Of a DNA stretch of 26,223 bases, positions 13,518 through 20,231 are shown one piece after another. The stretch comes from a virus, in IMG/VR virus record IMGVR_UViG_3300009124_000085, positions 1 to 26,223 of that record; one strand, 5' to 3'. A program made the translations under genes and the position numbers. Each line of letters opens with the position of its first letter. The first letter of the stretch is position 1. Under the pieces are notes generated by a model. That model searched no databases and was not told where the DNA came from. It saw only the letters and a list, made by a program, of their open reading frames with translations.

Positions 13518-14507
13518 ATGAGATACGGATCAGTTTGTAGCGGCGTAGAAGCCGCCAGTTTGGCGTGGGAGCCGTTAGGATGGCAACCGCAGTGGTTCAG
13601 CGAAATTGAGGCATTCCCCTCTGCTGTATTACAACATCATTGGCCCGATGTGGCGAACTTAGGAGATATGACGAATGAATACTTCCGAAACAACACAACA
13701 CCAGTTGACCTTCTCGTGGGCGGCACCCCCTGCCAATCCTTCTCCCTCGCCGGACTTAGAGAAGGACTGGATGACGAGCGTGGCAACCTCGCCCTTGAGT
13801 TTTGCCGCGTTGTTGATCGACTCACGCCCCGCTGGGTTGTCTGGGAAAACGTCCCCGGTGTCTTGTCATCACATGGAGGACGGGACTTTGGTACCATCGT
13901 CGGGGCGATGGCAGAACTCGGGTATAATCTCGCGTGGAGAATCTTGGACGCTCAACACTACGGAACACCACAAAGACGCAGACGAGTGTTCCTTGTCGGA
14001 CATCTTGGAGCCGATGAGCGAGGAGCTGCAGCGGTATTGTTTGAGTCCCACAGCTTGCAAGGGCATACTGCGCCGAGCAGAGAAAAGGGGCAAGGCACTA
14101 CCGTATACACTACATCAAGCATTGGCGGATACAGTCAAGGAGTCGGAACGTTAAGGGCAAGTGGGGGGGACTTAGGCGGTGGAAGTGAAAACCTTGTGGC
14201 CAAATGTATCACTGCAGGGCAGCGATATGATTTTGAGAGCGAAACTTTCCCTATTAGCTTTTGGGCGCAGTCTATGCGAGCGCGCCGGTTAACACCGCGC
14301 GAGTGCGAACGTCTGCAAGGAATGCCCGACGATCACACACGCATACCGTGGCGTGGGAAATCTGCTGAAGATTGCCCCGATGGGCCGCGCTACAAAGCCA
14401 TCGGCAACTCGATGGCCGTGCCTGTGATGCGTTGGATTGGCGAACGCATACAAATGGTTGATAATATTTTAAACCGAGGAGAAAAGCACAATGGACAACG
14501 TATATAG
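13518..14507 (+). CDS. dcm: DNA (cytosine-5) methyltransferase
   Basis: A 329-residue enzyme that transfers a methyl group from SAM to C5 of cytosine, probably protecting phage DNA from host restriction. Motifs are in canonical order: I GSVCSGVEAASLAWE, IV GGTPCQSFSLAG with nucleophile C72, VI WENVPG (E110), VIII PQRRRRVF (151-158), IX LTPRECERLQGMPDD and X YKAIGNSMAVPV. The stretch between VIII and IX (about 165-255) is the target recognition region; its sequence specificity cannot be read. ACCGAGGAG lies 3 nt before the ATG. No restriction endonuclease is seen nearby, so it is an orphan enzyme. An unusually long second frame overlaps residues 53-212. Confidence 0.95.
   Translation: MRYGSVCSGVEAASLAWEPLGWQPQWFSEIEAFPSAVLQHHWPDVANLGDMTNEYFRNNTTPVDLLVGGTPCQSFSLAGLREGLDDERGNLALEFCRVVDRLTPRWVVWENVPGVLSSHGGRDFGTIVGAMAELGYNLAWRILDAQHYGTPQRRRRVFLVGHLGADERGAAAVLFESHSLQGHTAPSREKGQGTTVYTTSSIGGYSQGVGTLRASGGDLGGGSENLVAKCITAGQRYDFESETFPISFWAQSMRARRLTPRECERLQGMPDDHTRIPWRGKSAEDCPDGPRYKAIGNSMAVPVMRWIGERIQMVDNILNRGEKHNGQRI
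13675..14154 (+). CDS. Overprinted ORF inside the methyltransferase gene (159 aa)
   Basis: This frame lies in +1 relative to the methyltransferase. ATG 13675 has a strong internal ribosome site, AGGAG at 13661-13665, spaced 9 nt. The protein reads like a normal soluble one: MNTSETTQHQLTFSWAAPPA, then GKTSPVSCHH, SSGRWQNSGI, ECSLSDILEP and CLSPTACKGILRRAEKRGKA near the C-terminus. From memory, very similar C-terminal motifs (SLSDILE...LSxxACxGILRRAEKRGKxLP) recur in hypothetical proteins of many phages that carry such methyltransferase genes. That would suggest a conserved overlapping gene rather than chance. The function is unknown. It may instead be a by-product of methyltransferase codon constraints, because the overlapped residues are themselves conserved. 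Confidence 0.5.
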   Translation: MNTSETTQHQLTFSWAAPPANPSPSPDLEKDWMTSVATSPLSFAALLIDSRPAGLSGKTSPVSCHHMEDGTLVPSSGRWQNSGIISRGESWTLNTTEHHKDADECSLSDILEPMSEELQRYCLSPTACKGILRRAEKRGKALPYTLHQALADTVKESER

Positions 14508-14919
14508 TTTTCTGCGTCAACTGGACGCTGTAGGGATCGGTCTTGAGTTGGCCGACGGCGAGCAACTCAAAATGTCGGGCGGGTCGAATCTAACGCCCGA
14601 CCAACGCGCCCATATCATCGCCAACAGGGGCGCGGTCATGGCGGCAATCAAAGCGCAATGCGTGGCGATGGGCGAGATGCTCAACCGCGTAGAACAGGCG
14701 ACAACGTGGTCAGCATTAGAGCAGATCGTCGCGGAGGGGTGTGAGGCGTGGAAAGCGGGCAGGCTCCAGACGGCCCACTACGAGCGCGTAACGGTCGCCG
14801 CGTGTAACCATGCGCGAGAGATACCGCCGAGCCATTCGATCATCAACAACGCGATAGTTCGCACCGCAGAGGTCAACGCGCAGGTCGTCGAGGTGTTCGA
14901 CGGGGAGCGCGTCGCGTGA
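14491..14919 (+). CDS. TubC-N-like domain protein of unknown role (142 aa)
   Basis: ATG 14491 lies 9 nt after ACCGAGGAG (14473-14481) and overlaps the end of the methyltransferase gene by 17 bp. Residues 4-54 (FLRQLDAVGIGLELADGEQL, then NLTPDQRAHIIANRGAVMAA) match the pattern of the TubC N-terminal docking domain, a small fold known from megasynthases and also found alone in phage and plasmid proteins. The remainder is helical (TTWSALEQIVAEGCEAWKAG and a VTVAACNHAREIPPS segment) and not recognised. No synthetase genes are present, so a docking role in natural-product synthesis is unlikely. A protein-protein or DNA-associated role near the replication genes is more plausible. Its stop overlaps the next start (GTGA). 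Confidence 0.6.
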   Translation: MDNVYSFLRQLDAVGIGLELADGEQLKMSGGSNLTPDQRAHIIANRGAVMAAIKAQCVAMGEMLNRVEQATTWSALEQIVAEGCEAWKAGRLQTAHYERVTVAACNHAREIPPSHSIINNAIVRTAEVNAQVVEVFDGERVA

Positions 14920-15485
14920 GCGAGGCTATATATAAATATTGGTCAAGCCGACTTGAGGGGCTAAATTTTGGTTGTTGTTTCCGTTGCAATTATAAGACAA
15001 AAAATTTACAACGAGCGCACATAAATGCGCGAGTAGCCGGAGGCAATGACACAGCCGAAAACTTGCATCTACTGTGCCGCCTATGCCATACTGGGTCTGA
15101 GTTATTAGAGGGAGACAAATATTGGGCATGGTTTAAATCTGATACCGCACCCATTAAATATTATCGTGAATTATTACAATTAAATGTATCGAGTCGAACG
15201 TCTACAGCGATGGCGCAGAAGCGTAAGCGAGGCGAGAAAACGGGTGGAGATGTTCCCTTCGGGTATCGCCTACTGGAGGGTGGACGGTTGGCCGTAGACC
15301 CCGACGAACAAGAGGTTATTTCTCTTATTCGCCAACGACGCGAAAACGGCGAGTCCTACCGTAAGATCGGAGCAGAGTTAGAGCGGCGAGGTATCTTGAC
15401 TCGTCGCGGGAAAAGCGTCTGGCATCCTCAGGTAATCAAACAAGTATTGAATCAGAAAATAACACCTAAGCATTGCGTCGCATAA
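14916..15485 (+). CDS. HNH nuclease fused to a serine-recombinase-type DNA-binding domain
   Basis: A 189-residue protein starting with GTG 14916 (GTGA overlap with the upstream stop; GGGAG upstream). Residues 18-70 form an HNH domain: C21/C24 (CCFRC), RAHINARVAGG with H35, DTAENLHLLCRLCH with N49, H51, C54, C57 and H58. Residues about 95-185 (KRKRGEKTGGDVPFGYRLLE, then DEQEVISLIRQRRENGESYR and KIGAELERRGILTRRGKSVW) are like the Recombinase domain that follows the catalytic domain of large serine recombinases, but no resolvase catalytic domain is present. The nuclease half is clearly AT-richer than the rest and than neighbouring genes. This suggests a recently joined or mobile homing-type endonuclease. 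It is the last gene of the early block. Confidence 0.75.
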   Translation: MSEAIYKYWSSRLEGLNFGCCFRCNYKTKNLQRAHINARVAGGNDTAENLHLLCRLCHTGSELLEGDKYWAWFKSDTAPIKYYRELLQLNVSSRTSTAMAQKRKRGEKTGGDVPFGYRLLEGGRLAVDPDEQEVISLIRQRRENGESYRKIGAELERRGILTRRGKSVWHPQVIKQVLNQKITPKHCVA

Positions 15486-15512
15486 CCGCGAGCAGGGAGG
15501 GACGCGGGACCG

Positions 15513-15553
15513 GTAGCAGGGGCGCAGATTGGCCCCTGCTACTTTTTTATTTT
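15513..15553 (+). terminator. Strong terminator ending the early block
   Basis: GTAGCAGGGGC (15513-15523) pairs perfectly with GCCCCTGCTAC (15532-15542) around an 8-nt loop, followed by TTTTTTATTTT. It separates the rightward early transcript from the convergent leftward late transcript. The last codons of the leftward 26-aa gene lie in the T-tract. Confidence 0.92.
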
Positions 15554-15627
15554 CTCGGCTTTCTTTTCTTCTTGGGCTTCGCTTTTTTCTTCCCGCCCAT
15601 TTTACCGTATCCAATCCCCTTCGGCAT
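15547..15627 (-). CDS. 26-aa very basic phage peptide (MPKGIGYGK type)
   Basis: ATG 15627 follows AAAGGA by about 8 nt. The ribosome site overlaps the stop of the phosphoesterase gene (TAAGAAAGGA), so translation is likely coupled. The peptide begins MPKGIGYGKMGGKKKAKPKK and is more than half Lys/Arg. I recall MPKGIGYGKK-like micro-proteins near the end of structural modules in many phages. Function is unknown; nucleic-acid binding or charge neutralisation in the virion are possibilities. It ends next to the early-block terminator and is the final gene of the right-hand late block. Confidence 0.65.
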   Translation of the reverse strand: MPKGIGYGKMGGKKKAKPKKKRKPRK

Positions 15628-15641
15628 AGATCAATCCTTTC

Positions 15642-16550
15642 TTATTCTGCCCTGCGTGGCGTGGCTTTATACGTCCAGATGTTGTTGACTTTATGGCGCG
15701 TCATATCGACAAACCACCCGCCCATTGGACGGGGAGCCTTGCCGGTCTCGTGCCACCATCCCGACCCATCTCCGGCAAACTCGTCTTTGTAAGTCGGTAG
15801 CTGTAGGTGATGCTGTGTCTCGGCATACGTCACGCCGTTTGAGTTGATCCGCTCTCGCCGCATCTCCATTGACCACGCCTCGTGGATATGGCCGGAGCAG
15901 ATTATATCCGCGTCGGGTAAAAACGTAGCGCGTCGGTTGGTGGCGATAACGCCTTTAGTCACTGGACCGCCACCGCCGGAGCCGTGCGTGAAATAGATTT
16001 TCTTGGTGTCGCTAATATAGCTGTTCGAGTGTTGGATATAGCGAAGAAACACCCACCCGCTATAGCCCATTCTCTGAATCTCTGAGCCGGTGCGTAGGTT
16101 CAACTCGTTGATCGTCGCGCCGAGCAGGTCAAACTCTGTATGCCGCAAAATAGAGGTCTCATGGTTGCCCTCGGCCCATCCTGCGATATACGGCGCGTAT
16201 GGCTCCAGAAACGCCACAGAATCCTCTACCAGCGCGTTCAAATAATCCGAGCGTTTATACTGCGGGAGCAGTGCGCTCTTTGATCCTCGGCGATCTGACG
16301 CGCCCTGCATCGAATCAAACCAGTCACCGAGAAAGAGCGCACGACCATTAGCCGCGACTACCTCGTCCAAGTGCTTTTTGATCAACTTCCGGTCGGCGTG
16401 GGCTGAGTCAAAATGTTGGTCCGACGCGAGCAGAACGGGAACCGTCCATTCTGCGCCCATCGGCGTAAACGAGACCGAGATGCACTTTTCGCTCAACCGC
16501 TCGACGGTCGGCCCGATGGGTCGGCGTTTTTTTGCCGCTTTAGTTCCCAT
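15642..16550 (-). CDS. Calcineurin-like metallophosphoesterase
   Basis: A 302-residue two-metal hydrolase. The five conserved blocks are visible: D44-x-H46 (LASDQHFDS), GDWFD (75-79), GNHE (128-131), THGSGGGG and SGHIHE, with a late HHLQL segment also likely near the active site. The first 35 residues are basic and not part of the core. The substrate cannot be deduced; relatives act on phosphoproteins, nucleotides, cyclic nucleotides or DNA. The ATG overlaps the end of the upstream membrane-protein gene by 11 bp, with only a weak ribosome site. Its place in the late block suggests late synthesis, for example in nucleotide recycling or removal of a host signal, but this is inference. Confidence 0.85.
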   Translation of the reverse strand: MGTKAAKKRRPIGPTVERLSEKCISVSFTPMGAEWTVPVLLASDQHFDSAHADRKLIKKHLDEVVAANGRALFLGDWFDSMQGASDRRGSKSALLPQYKRSDYLNALVEDSVAFLEPYAPYIAGWAEGNHETSILRHTEFDLLGATINELNLRTGSEIQRMGYSGWVFLRYIQHSNSYISDTKKIYFTHGSGGGGPVTKGVIATNRRATFLPDADIICSGHIHEAWSMEMRRERINSNGVTYAETQHHLQLPTYKDEFAGDGSGWWHETGKAPRPMGGWFVDMTRHKVNNIWTYKATPRRAE

Positions 16551-16773
16551 CGGCCAATCGTTTCGCGTATTCGAGCGCGGCTGTATAGTTGTCCAGTTTT
16601 CGCTCGACCCGCGTCAAGGATTGGTCTATTGACGCGAGGCGTTCGTCAACCTTCGCTTCTAACGCCGTTAAACGGTCGCTGTGGGAGATCGTCGCACTAA
16701 ACAGCCAACCAATCGCCGCCAAAATACAGCCCGTCAGAACGCTTTGTGAGTCGAATTTCACGCCATCGGCCAA
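16540..16773 (-). CDS. Small membrane-anchored coiled-coil protein (77 aa, TTG start)
   Basis: The frame from TTG 16773 is chosen because the preceding gene stops 5 bp upstream (TAG at 16780-16778). The nearby ATG is in another frame and stops at once. Residues 11-28 (SVLTGCILAAIGWLFSAT) form one membrane helix, followed by a heptad-like amphipathic segment (LTALEAKVDERLASIDQSLT onward). This topology fits a lysis accessory (holin/spanin-like) or a membrane tether, but no family is recognised. The start and end regions both carry the 13-bp direct repeat GATTGGCCGATGG. Confidence 0.6.
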   Translation of the reverse strand: MADGVKFDSQSVLTGCILAAIGWLFSATISHSDRLTALEAKVDERLASIDQSLTRVERKLDNYTAALEYAKRLADGN

Positions 16774-16777
16774 TCAG

Positions 16778-16936
16778 CTAAAACTCGACCATCTGGCTAA
16801 TTTCGATACCGACCTCTTTGGCGAGATCGGACGAGAGGCCGAGGCCGGATAGTCCTGCCGCGATTATCAACGCGACAACGCGCTTAGTCGCCTTTTTTGT
16901 TGCGACCTCTTCAAGTTTTTTCTTCAAAAAGTCCAT
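16778..16936 (-). CDS. Small one-helix membrane protein (52 aa), holin candidate
   Basis: A 52-residue protein starting MDFLKKKLEEVATKKATKRV, followed by a hydrophobic glycine-containing segment (VVALIIAAGLSGLGL) and a short acidic C-terminus ending VEF. The strongly basic amphipathic N-terminus plus one membrane helix is compatible with a small holin or antiholin. ATG 16936 lies 4 nt after the stop of the upstream gene, with only a GGTGAT-like ribosome site, so reinitiation is likely. It is followed 4 bp later by another membrane-protein gene. Confidence 0.6.
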   Translation of the reverse strand: MDFLKKKLEEVATKKATKRVVALIIAAGLSGLGLSSDLAKEVGIEISQMVEF

Positions 16937-16940
16937 ACCA

Positions 16941-17222
16941 TCACCATTTAACTTTATTAGCCCAATAGGCCGCCGAGGTCGGCCCTTTGGCTATGTTTTT
17001 CGCGTGGCGTGCTTTCCACGCCAAACGCCGCGCCCGATAGGCTTTAGACTCGCCTTTCTTTTTTGGCGAGCCAGAGACACCCTGTGACCCAAACCGAATA
17101 AGCTTCGGCCTCTTAGTCTGCGGGTCTTTTATCAAAACCGCATGGCTTTTCGTTTTGTGCTTTGGCGTTCGCTTCGGTTTGCTGTATCCGGCGAACCGTT
17201 CGCCCCTGTAATTTATCGCCAT
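16941..17222 (-). CDS. Conserved small basic phage protein (93 aa)
   Basis: A 93-residue, Lys/Arg-rich protein with MAINYRGERFAGYSKPKRTP, then RPKLIRFGSQGVSGSPKKKG and YRARRLAWKARHAKNIAKGP, ending SAAYWANKVKW. I remember the combination RFGxQGvxGxP...aFKARHAKNIAKGkxSAAYWAxKVKW as a recurrent small protein in phages of several groups, usually unnamed. No catalytic motif is visible. The basic Trp-ended tail suggests nucleic-acid binding or a virion-associated role. It lies 3 bp after the coiled-coil membrane protein gene. No clear Shine-Dalgarno precedes the ATG, so coupling is likely. Confidence 0.72.
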   Translation of the reverse strand: MAINYRGERFAGYSKPKRTPKHKTKSHAVLIKDPQTKRPKLIRFGSQGVSGSPKKKGESKAYRARRLAWKARHAKNIAKGPTSAAYWANKVKW

Positions 17223-17225
17223 AAT

Positions 17226-17675
17226 TTACTCGCAAACGTGAGTGGTGACTTGTAGGCTCAAAGCGTCGAGCCGTTTCTCAATATACTCAATGCGCGTATT
17301 TTGCACCGCGTCGTCCGGCAGTGCGCCGATAGTCCCTCTCGGCCAGTTGGTCGCAAAATGGGTATTCTCGTCGGTGTCTTTGCGGAGTAGCATAAGATCA
17401 ACCTCGTGCCGCGTTTTTGTTTTCTCTAATTCGGCAAGGCGGGTGCCGTGCTCTTTGATCGCGGTCTGCTGTTCGGCAACCTCTTCGACCGCTCGGCTCA
17501 ACTTCTGCTGTTGCTCAAATATTGCGCTTATCTGATCCCATCCCAAATACAACGCCGTCCCACCCGCCAGAAGCATTATCAACAGTATCCCCGCCTCTTT
17601 GGATAGCGTCGATATTGCTCCGGCAGTGTCTAACGGGTCGGAACTATTCGCCTGCTCCGTCGGTTGGTTGCTCAT
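17226..17675 (-). CDS. Membrane-anchored coiled-coil protein (149 aa), spanin-like topology
   Basis: A polar N-terminus of about 28 residues is followed by one strong membrane helix (AGILLIMLLAGGTALYLGW) and a long coiled coil rich in Gln/Glu/Lys (FEQQQKLSRAVEEVAEQQTA onward), then a C-terminal domain ending LSLQVTTHVCE. A single N-terminal helix plus coiled coil is the layout of i-spanins (lambda Rz type), so a role in outer-membrane disruption is possible. No overlapping lipoprotein Rz1 with a lipobox was found, so this stays tentative. It overlaps the upstream gene by 32 bp. Confidence 0.55.
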   Translation of the reverse strand: MSNQPTEQANSSDPLDTAGAISTLSKEAGILLIMLLAGGTALYLGWDQISAIFEQQQKLSRAVEEVAEQQTAIKEHGTRLAELEKTKTRHEVDLMLLRKDTDENTHFATNWPRGTIGALPDDAVQNTRIEYIEKRLDALSLQVTTHVCE

Positions 17676-17844
17676 TTTGTTTTAGTTGATATTTCCCATT
17701 AGCGTAGTCGAGCGCACCTTGCAACTGACAGCATTGCGGATCGTTAGCGACAACAAACTGCGCCCGTTCGCGCAGGGCTGTCTCGATCTCTTTTATAAGT
17801 TGCTCGTCGCTTGCCGGTGTCGGCTTGCTTTGGTCCTTGCTCAT
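17644..17844 (-). CDS. Small polar protein of unknown function (66 aa)
   Basis: ATG 17844 has AGGAG (17856-17852) spaced 7 nt. The longer frame from 17946 runs through the 8-bp repeat and overlaps the upstream gene, so it is rejected. The protein is soluble (MSKDQSKPTPASDEQLIKEI, then RERAQFVVANDPQCCQLQGA), with a helical core and a Cys pair. I do not recognise it. It lies downstream of the 119-aa gene and overlaps the spanin-like gene by 32 bp. Confidence 0.6.
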   Translation of the reverse strand: MSKDQSKPTPASDEQLIKEIETALRERAQFVVANDPQCCQLQGALDYANGKYQLKQNEQPTDGAGE

Positions 17845-17856
17845 CGTATAGACTCC

Positions 17857-17888
17857 TGTAGGATTGTAGGATGGTAGGGTTGTAGGGT
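17857..17888. repeat. 8-bp microsatellite (TGTAGGRT)4
   Basis: TGTAGGAT, TGTAGGAT, GGTAGGGT and TGTAGGGT follow each other with an exact 8-bp period, then a partial ATGGGT. The array fills the gap before the 66-aa gene. Its last base is next to the ribosome site, so copy-number slippage could change leader length. Confidence 0.8.
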
Positions 17889-17908
17889 ATGGGTATAATA
17901 TAACAAAC

Positions 17909-18268
17909 TTACGCGTTTGATGCACTCCACGGAGCAGTTTCTTCACGAGGTGCGTTGATGCGTCCGGCGAGTTGTTGCTCCAGACCGCCGCGCTGATCAG
18001 CGGCCCACTGGTCGAGGTAGGTCACGCACCGATCCGGTAGGGCCGTCATGTCGGCGAGAGGCTCAAAGTCTGCCGCAGTGCAAGAGTCGAGGTCAAGAGA
18101 AACCCACGGGTCCGTAGAAGCGACTCCGAGGTCGGGGTTGTCGCTATCTTCGCACCGACAGACCACCACCACGGCGGTAATGACGTTTTGCTGTACAGAC
18201 CCGTCGCCGATCTCCATCTCTGGGACCACGCGAAGTCTTTGCGTTATCTCATGCGTGTGGATGTACAT
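17909..18268 (-). CDS. Hypothetical structural-module protein (119 aa)
   Basis: ATG 18268 has AAGGAGAG spaced about 6 nt, the best ribosome site of this block. The protein starts MYIHTHEITQRLRVVPEMEI and contains a hydrophobic beta stretch (VQQNVITAVVVVCRCEDSDN), an acidic middle with DPWVSLDLDSC, and a helical C-terminus (ALPDRCVTYLDQWAADQRGG). It lies directly downstream of the tail fibre gene, a place often used for fibre assembly or small accessory proteins. No family is recognised. Confidence 0.65.
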   Translation of the reverse strand: MYIHTHEITQRLRVVPEMEIGDGSVQQNVITAVVVVCRCEDSDNPDLGVASTDPWVSLDLDSCTAADFEPLADMTALPDRCVTYLDQWAADQRGGLEQQLAGRINAPREETAPWSASNA

Positions 18269-18293
18269 TTTTTACTCTCCTTTTATGTTCTAA

Positions 18294-20201
18294 TTATGCC
18301 GCTTCAAGTGCTTCGATGCGAGCGGTTAGTTCTTGGATCGCTTTGGTCAAGACGGGTATCAGCGATTGATACGCTACGTTTAAATGCTCGGCATCGTCCT
18401 TGACAATGCCGTCAAGGTATTCCTTCCCTTGTAAAACCTCTTGCAAGTCCTGCGCTATAAATCCTACCTGCGTCGCTCTGTCGTCGCTGTAGCCCTCGAC
18501 GTATTCAAACGTGACGGGGCGCATCTGATTGACGAGATCGAGCGCGTTGTCGGTATAGGTAGCGATGGATTTTTTAAGGCGTTTGTCTGATCCGTTGACG
18601 TATGCCCCCGCGCCCCAGACGCCGGTGCCACCGACCTGTAGGTTGTAAGACCCTTGATCGCTCGTGTTTTTAATCCAAACCTCTCCGGCAGAGGTAGCGC
18701 GTAAAACCTCGGCAGGGGTTGAACCTGTGAAGATGTAGTAGTTGAGCGCGAAGTGTGCCGAGTCTACATAGGCCGAGGTTGAGCGGTTATAAACGACCGT
18801 ATTGACCCCGCCATTTAACCCGCCGACGTTGAACTCATACCCTGCCGCGCCGCCGTTAGATACGACGAGTTTGTATGTTGGGGATAGACTGCCGATGCCA
18901 AAATTACCGCTTGAATTTATTACAGCGCGAAGAGTGCCTCCGGTCTGAAAGTGCATACTATCAGCACCTCCACCCAACCCTGTGCCGTGGTCGTATGCAA
19001 CAGCACCTCTTGTGGCCGTCCCATCGCTAAACGACAACCCTGCATAGTGTGCACCTGTAGCAATTTCCAGAAATGTATTGGCATCGTTTTCAAGGATTAA
19101 TTGAGCCGAACCACTGTGGGACGCAGATGGGTCGCCATCACTGCCCATTATGTGTAAACGCGCCGCCGGTGAGGACTCACTCAATCCGAGATTGCCTGTC
19201 GATGTCAGCCACATTTTGTTGGATTGTCCTGTAGCGAACGCCATCTGATCGTTGCTGTGCGTGTAAAATATGCGCCCTGCCCACGCAGTTGCATCGCTAA
19301 ACAAGATACCAGAATCCGCACCTGCAATCTCTATCATTGAGGTGCTGTTTTCCTCAACTGCGAGATTTGTATTACCGTCTGGCGTAAATCCGCTCAACGT
19401 GCTTTCGCGGATGTGAGCGCGACACGCAGGCGAGTCCGTTCCGATGCCAACGTTAATACCCGAAGATGTGCTAATTGTAGAGGCATTGTAGCGGAATATC
19501 TCAGTGCCATCGTCGAGGAAAGTCATATTGCCGCCACGCGCATCGAAGAAGCCGTTGTCTGCGTTAGTGGGCGGCTGTATGCGTAACTGACGCGAGGACG
19601 AATTTGCTTCAAGAATTAGCATCCCTTCAGCGGGTGGTTCGCCTCCTTGTGATGCGTGGATTATGGTGTCGGGAGAAGTTTCATTAAACCCCACGTTGCC
19701 GTCTGATTTTATTCTCAGTGCCTCGTCAAAACCAGTAGCATTTTTATCACTGGCAATTGCGAATTTAAAACCCGTATTGCTAAAAATGCTAAACGGATCG
19801 GACGCTGTTGCACCGCTAAAAAATACCCCAAAATTATTACCGTTATCAGCCTCAATCGTAAGGTCAGCACCTGCACTACTGACCGCTTTAATATTTACTG
19901 TTCTTGCGCCTAATCCCGTTGGCGAATGAGTGCCAACACCTATATCACCTGCGGATGTTGCGAGGGTTGAGGTGTATAATCCTGTCGTGCCGCTGATCGT
20001 TCCGCCTGTGACGTTGCCGCTAAATGATGTTGCGGTAAGTGCAAAGTTTGCCGTGTCGTCGGGATCGCCAAGTAGTTGCTCTAACGTCCACCTGCTCGCG
20101 TCTGCTTTTACCCGCGAAACGTCAAGCAAAGATTTACTCGTTGGCTCGCCAACCGTCCACCGCTGTCCGAGACTTCCGTAGCTATAGGGATTTGTCGCCA
20201 T
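18294..20201 (-). CDS. Tail fibre with C-terminal S74 intramolecular chaperone
   Basis: A 635-residue receptor-binding fibre. The N-terminus (MATNPYSYGSLGQRWTVGEP) probably attaches to the tail. The shaft has at least five loose repeats of the form NxGxxxxSP...LxI (VGVGTHSP-like DIGVGTHSP, NVGFNETSP, NVGIGTDSP, NLGLSESSP, NFGIGSLSP), typical of trimeric beta-structured fibres. From residue 538, SDKRLKKSIATYTDNALDLV, then RATQVGFIAQDLQEVL and the AYQSLIPVLTKAIQEL coiled coil, is the Peptidase_S74 endosialidase-chaperone domain. It helps trimerisation and then cleaves itself off at S538, with the following Lys as partner. The ribosome site is weak (GCGAG). It lies 30 bp after the large tail-tip gene. 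Confidence 0.9.
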   Translation of the reverse strand: MATNPYSYGSLGQRWTVGEPTSKSLLDVSRVKADASRWTLEQLLGDPDDTANFALTATSFSGNVTGGTISGTTGLYTSTLATSAGDIGVGTHSPTGLGARTVNIKAVSSAGADLTIEADNGNNFGVFFSGATASDPFSIFSNTGFKFAIASDKNATGFDEALRIKSDGNVGFNETSPDTIIHASQGGEPPAEGMLILEANSSSRQLRIQPPTNADNGFFDARGGNMTFLDDGTEIFRYNASTISTSSGINVGIGTDSPACRAHIRESTLSGFTPDGNTNLAVEENSTSMIEIAGADSGILFSDATAWAGRIFYTHSNDQMAFATGQSNKMWLTSTGNLGLSESSPAARLHIMGSDGDPSASHSGSAQLILENDANTFLEIATGAHYAGLSFSDGTATRGAVAYDHGTGLGGGADSMHFQTGGTLRAVINSSGNFGIGSLSPTYKLVVSNGGAAGYEFNVGGLNGGVNTVVYNRSTSAYVDSAHFALNYYIFTGSTPAEVLRATSAGEVWIKNTSDQGSYNLQVGGTGVWGAGAYVNGSDKRLKKSIATYTDNALDLVNQMRPVTFEYVEGYSDDRATQVGFIAQDLQEVLQGKEYLDGIVKDDAEHLNVAYQSLIPVLTKAIQELTARIEALEAA

Positions 20202-20231
20202 TATATACTCGCTTTCTATTCTCTCTAATTA

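Noticed and set aside
14916-15485. Serine integrase
   Set aside because: Only the Recombinase-like domain is present. The resolvase catalytic domain with its nucleophilic Ser and Arg residues is missing, so it is not an integrase.
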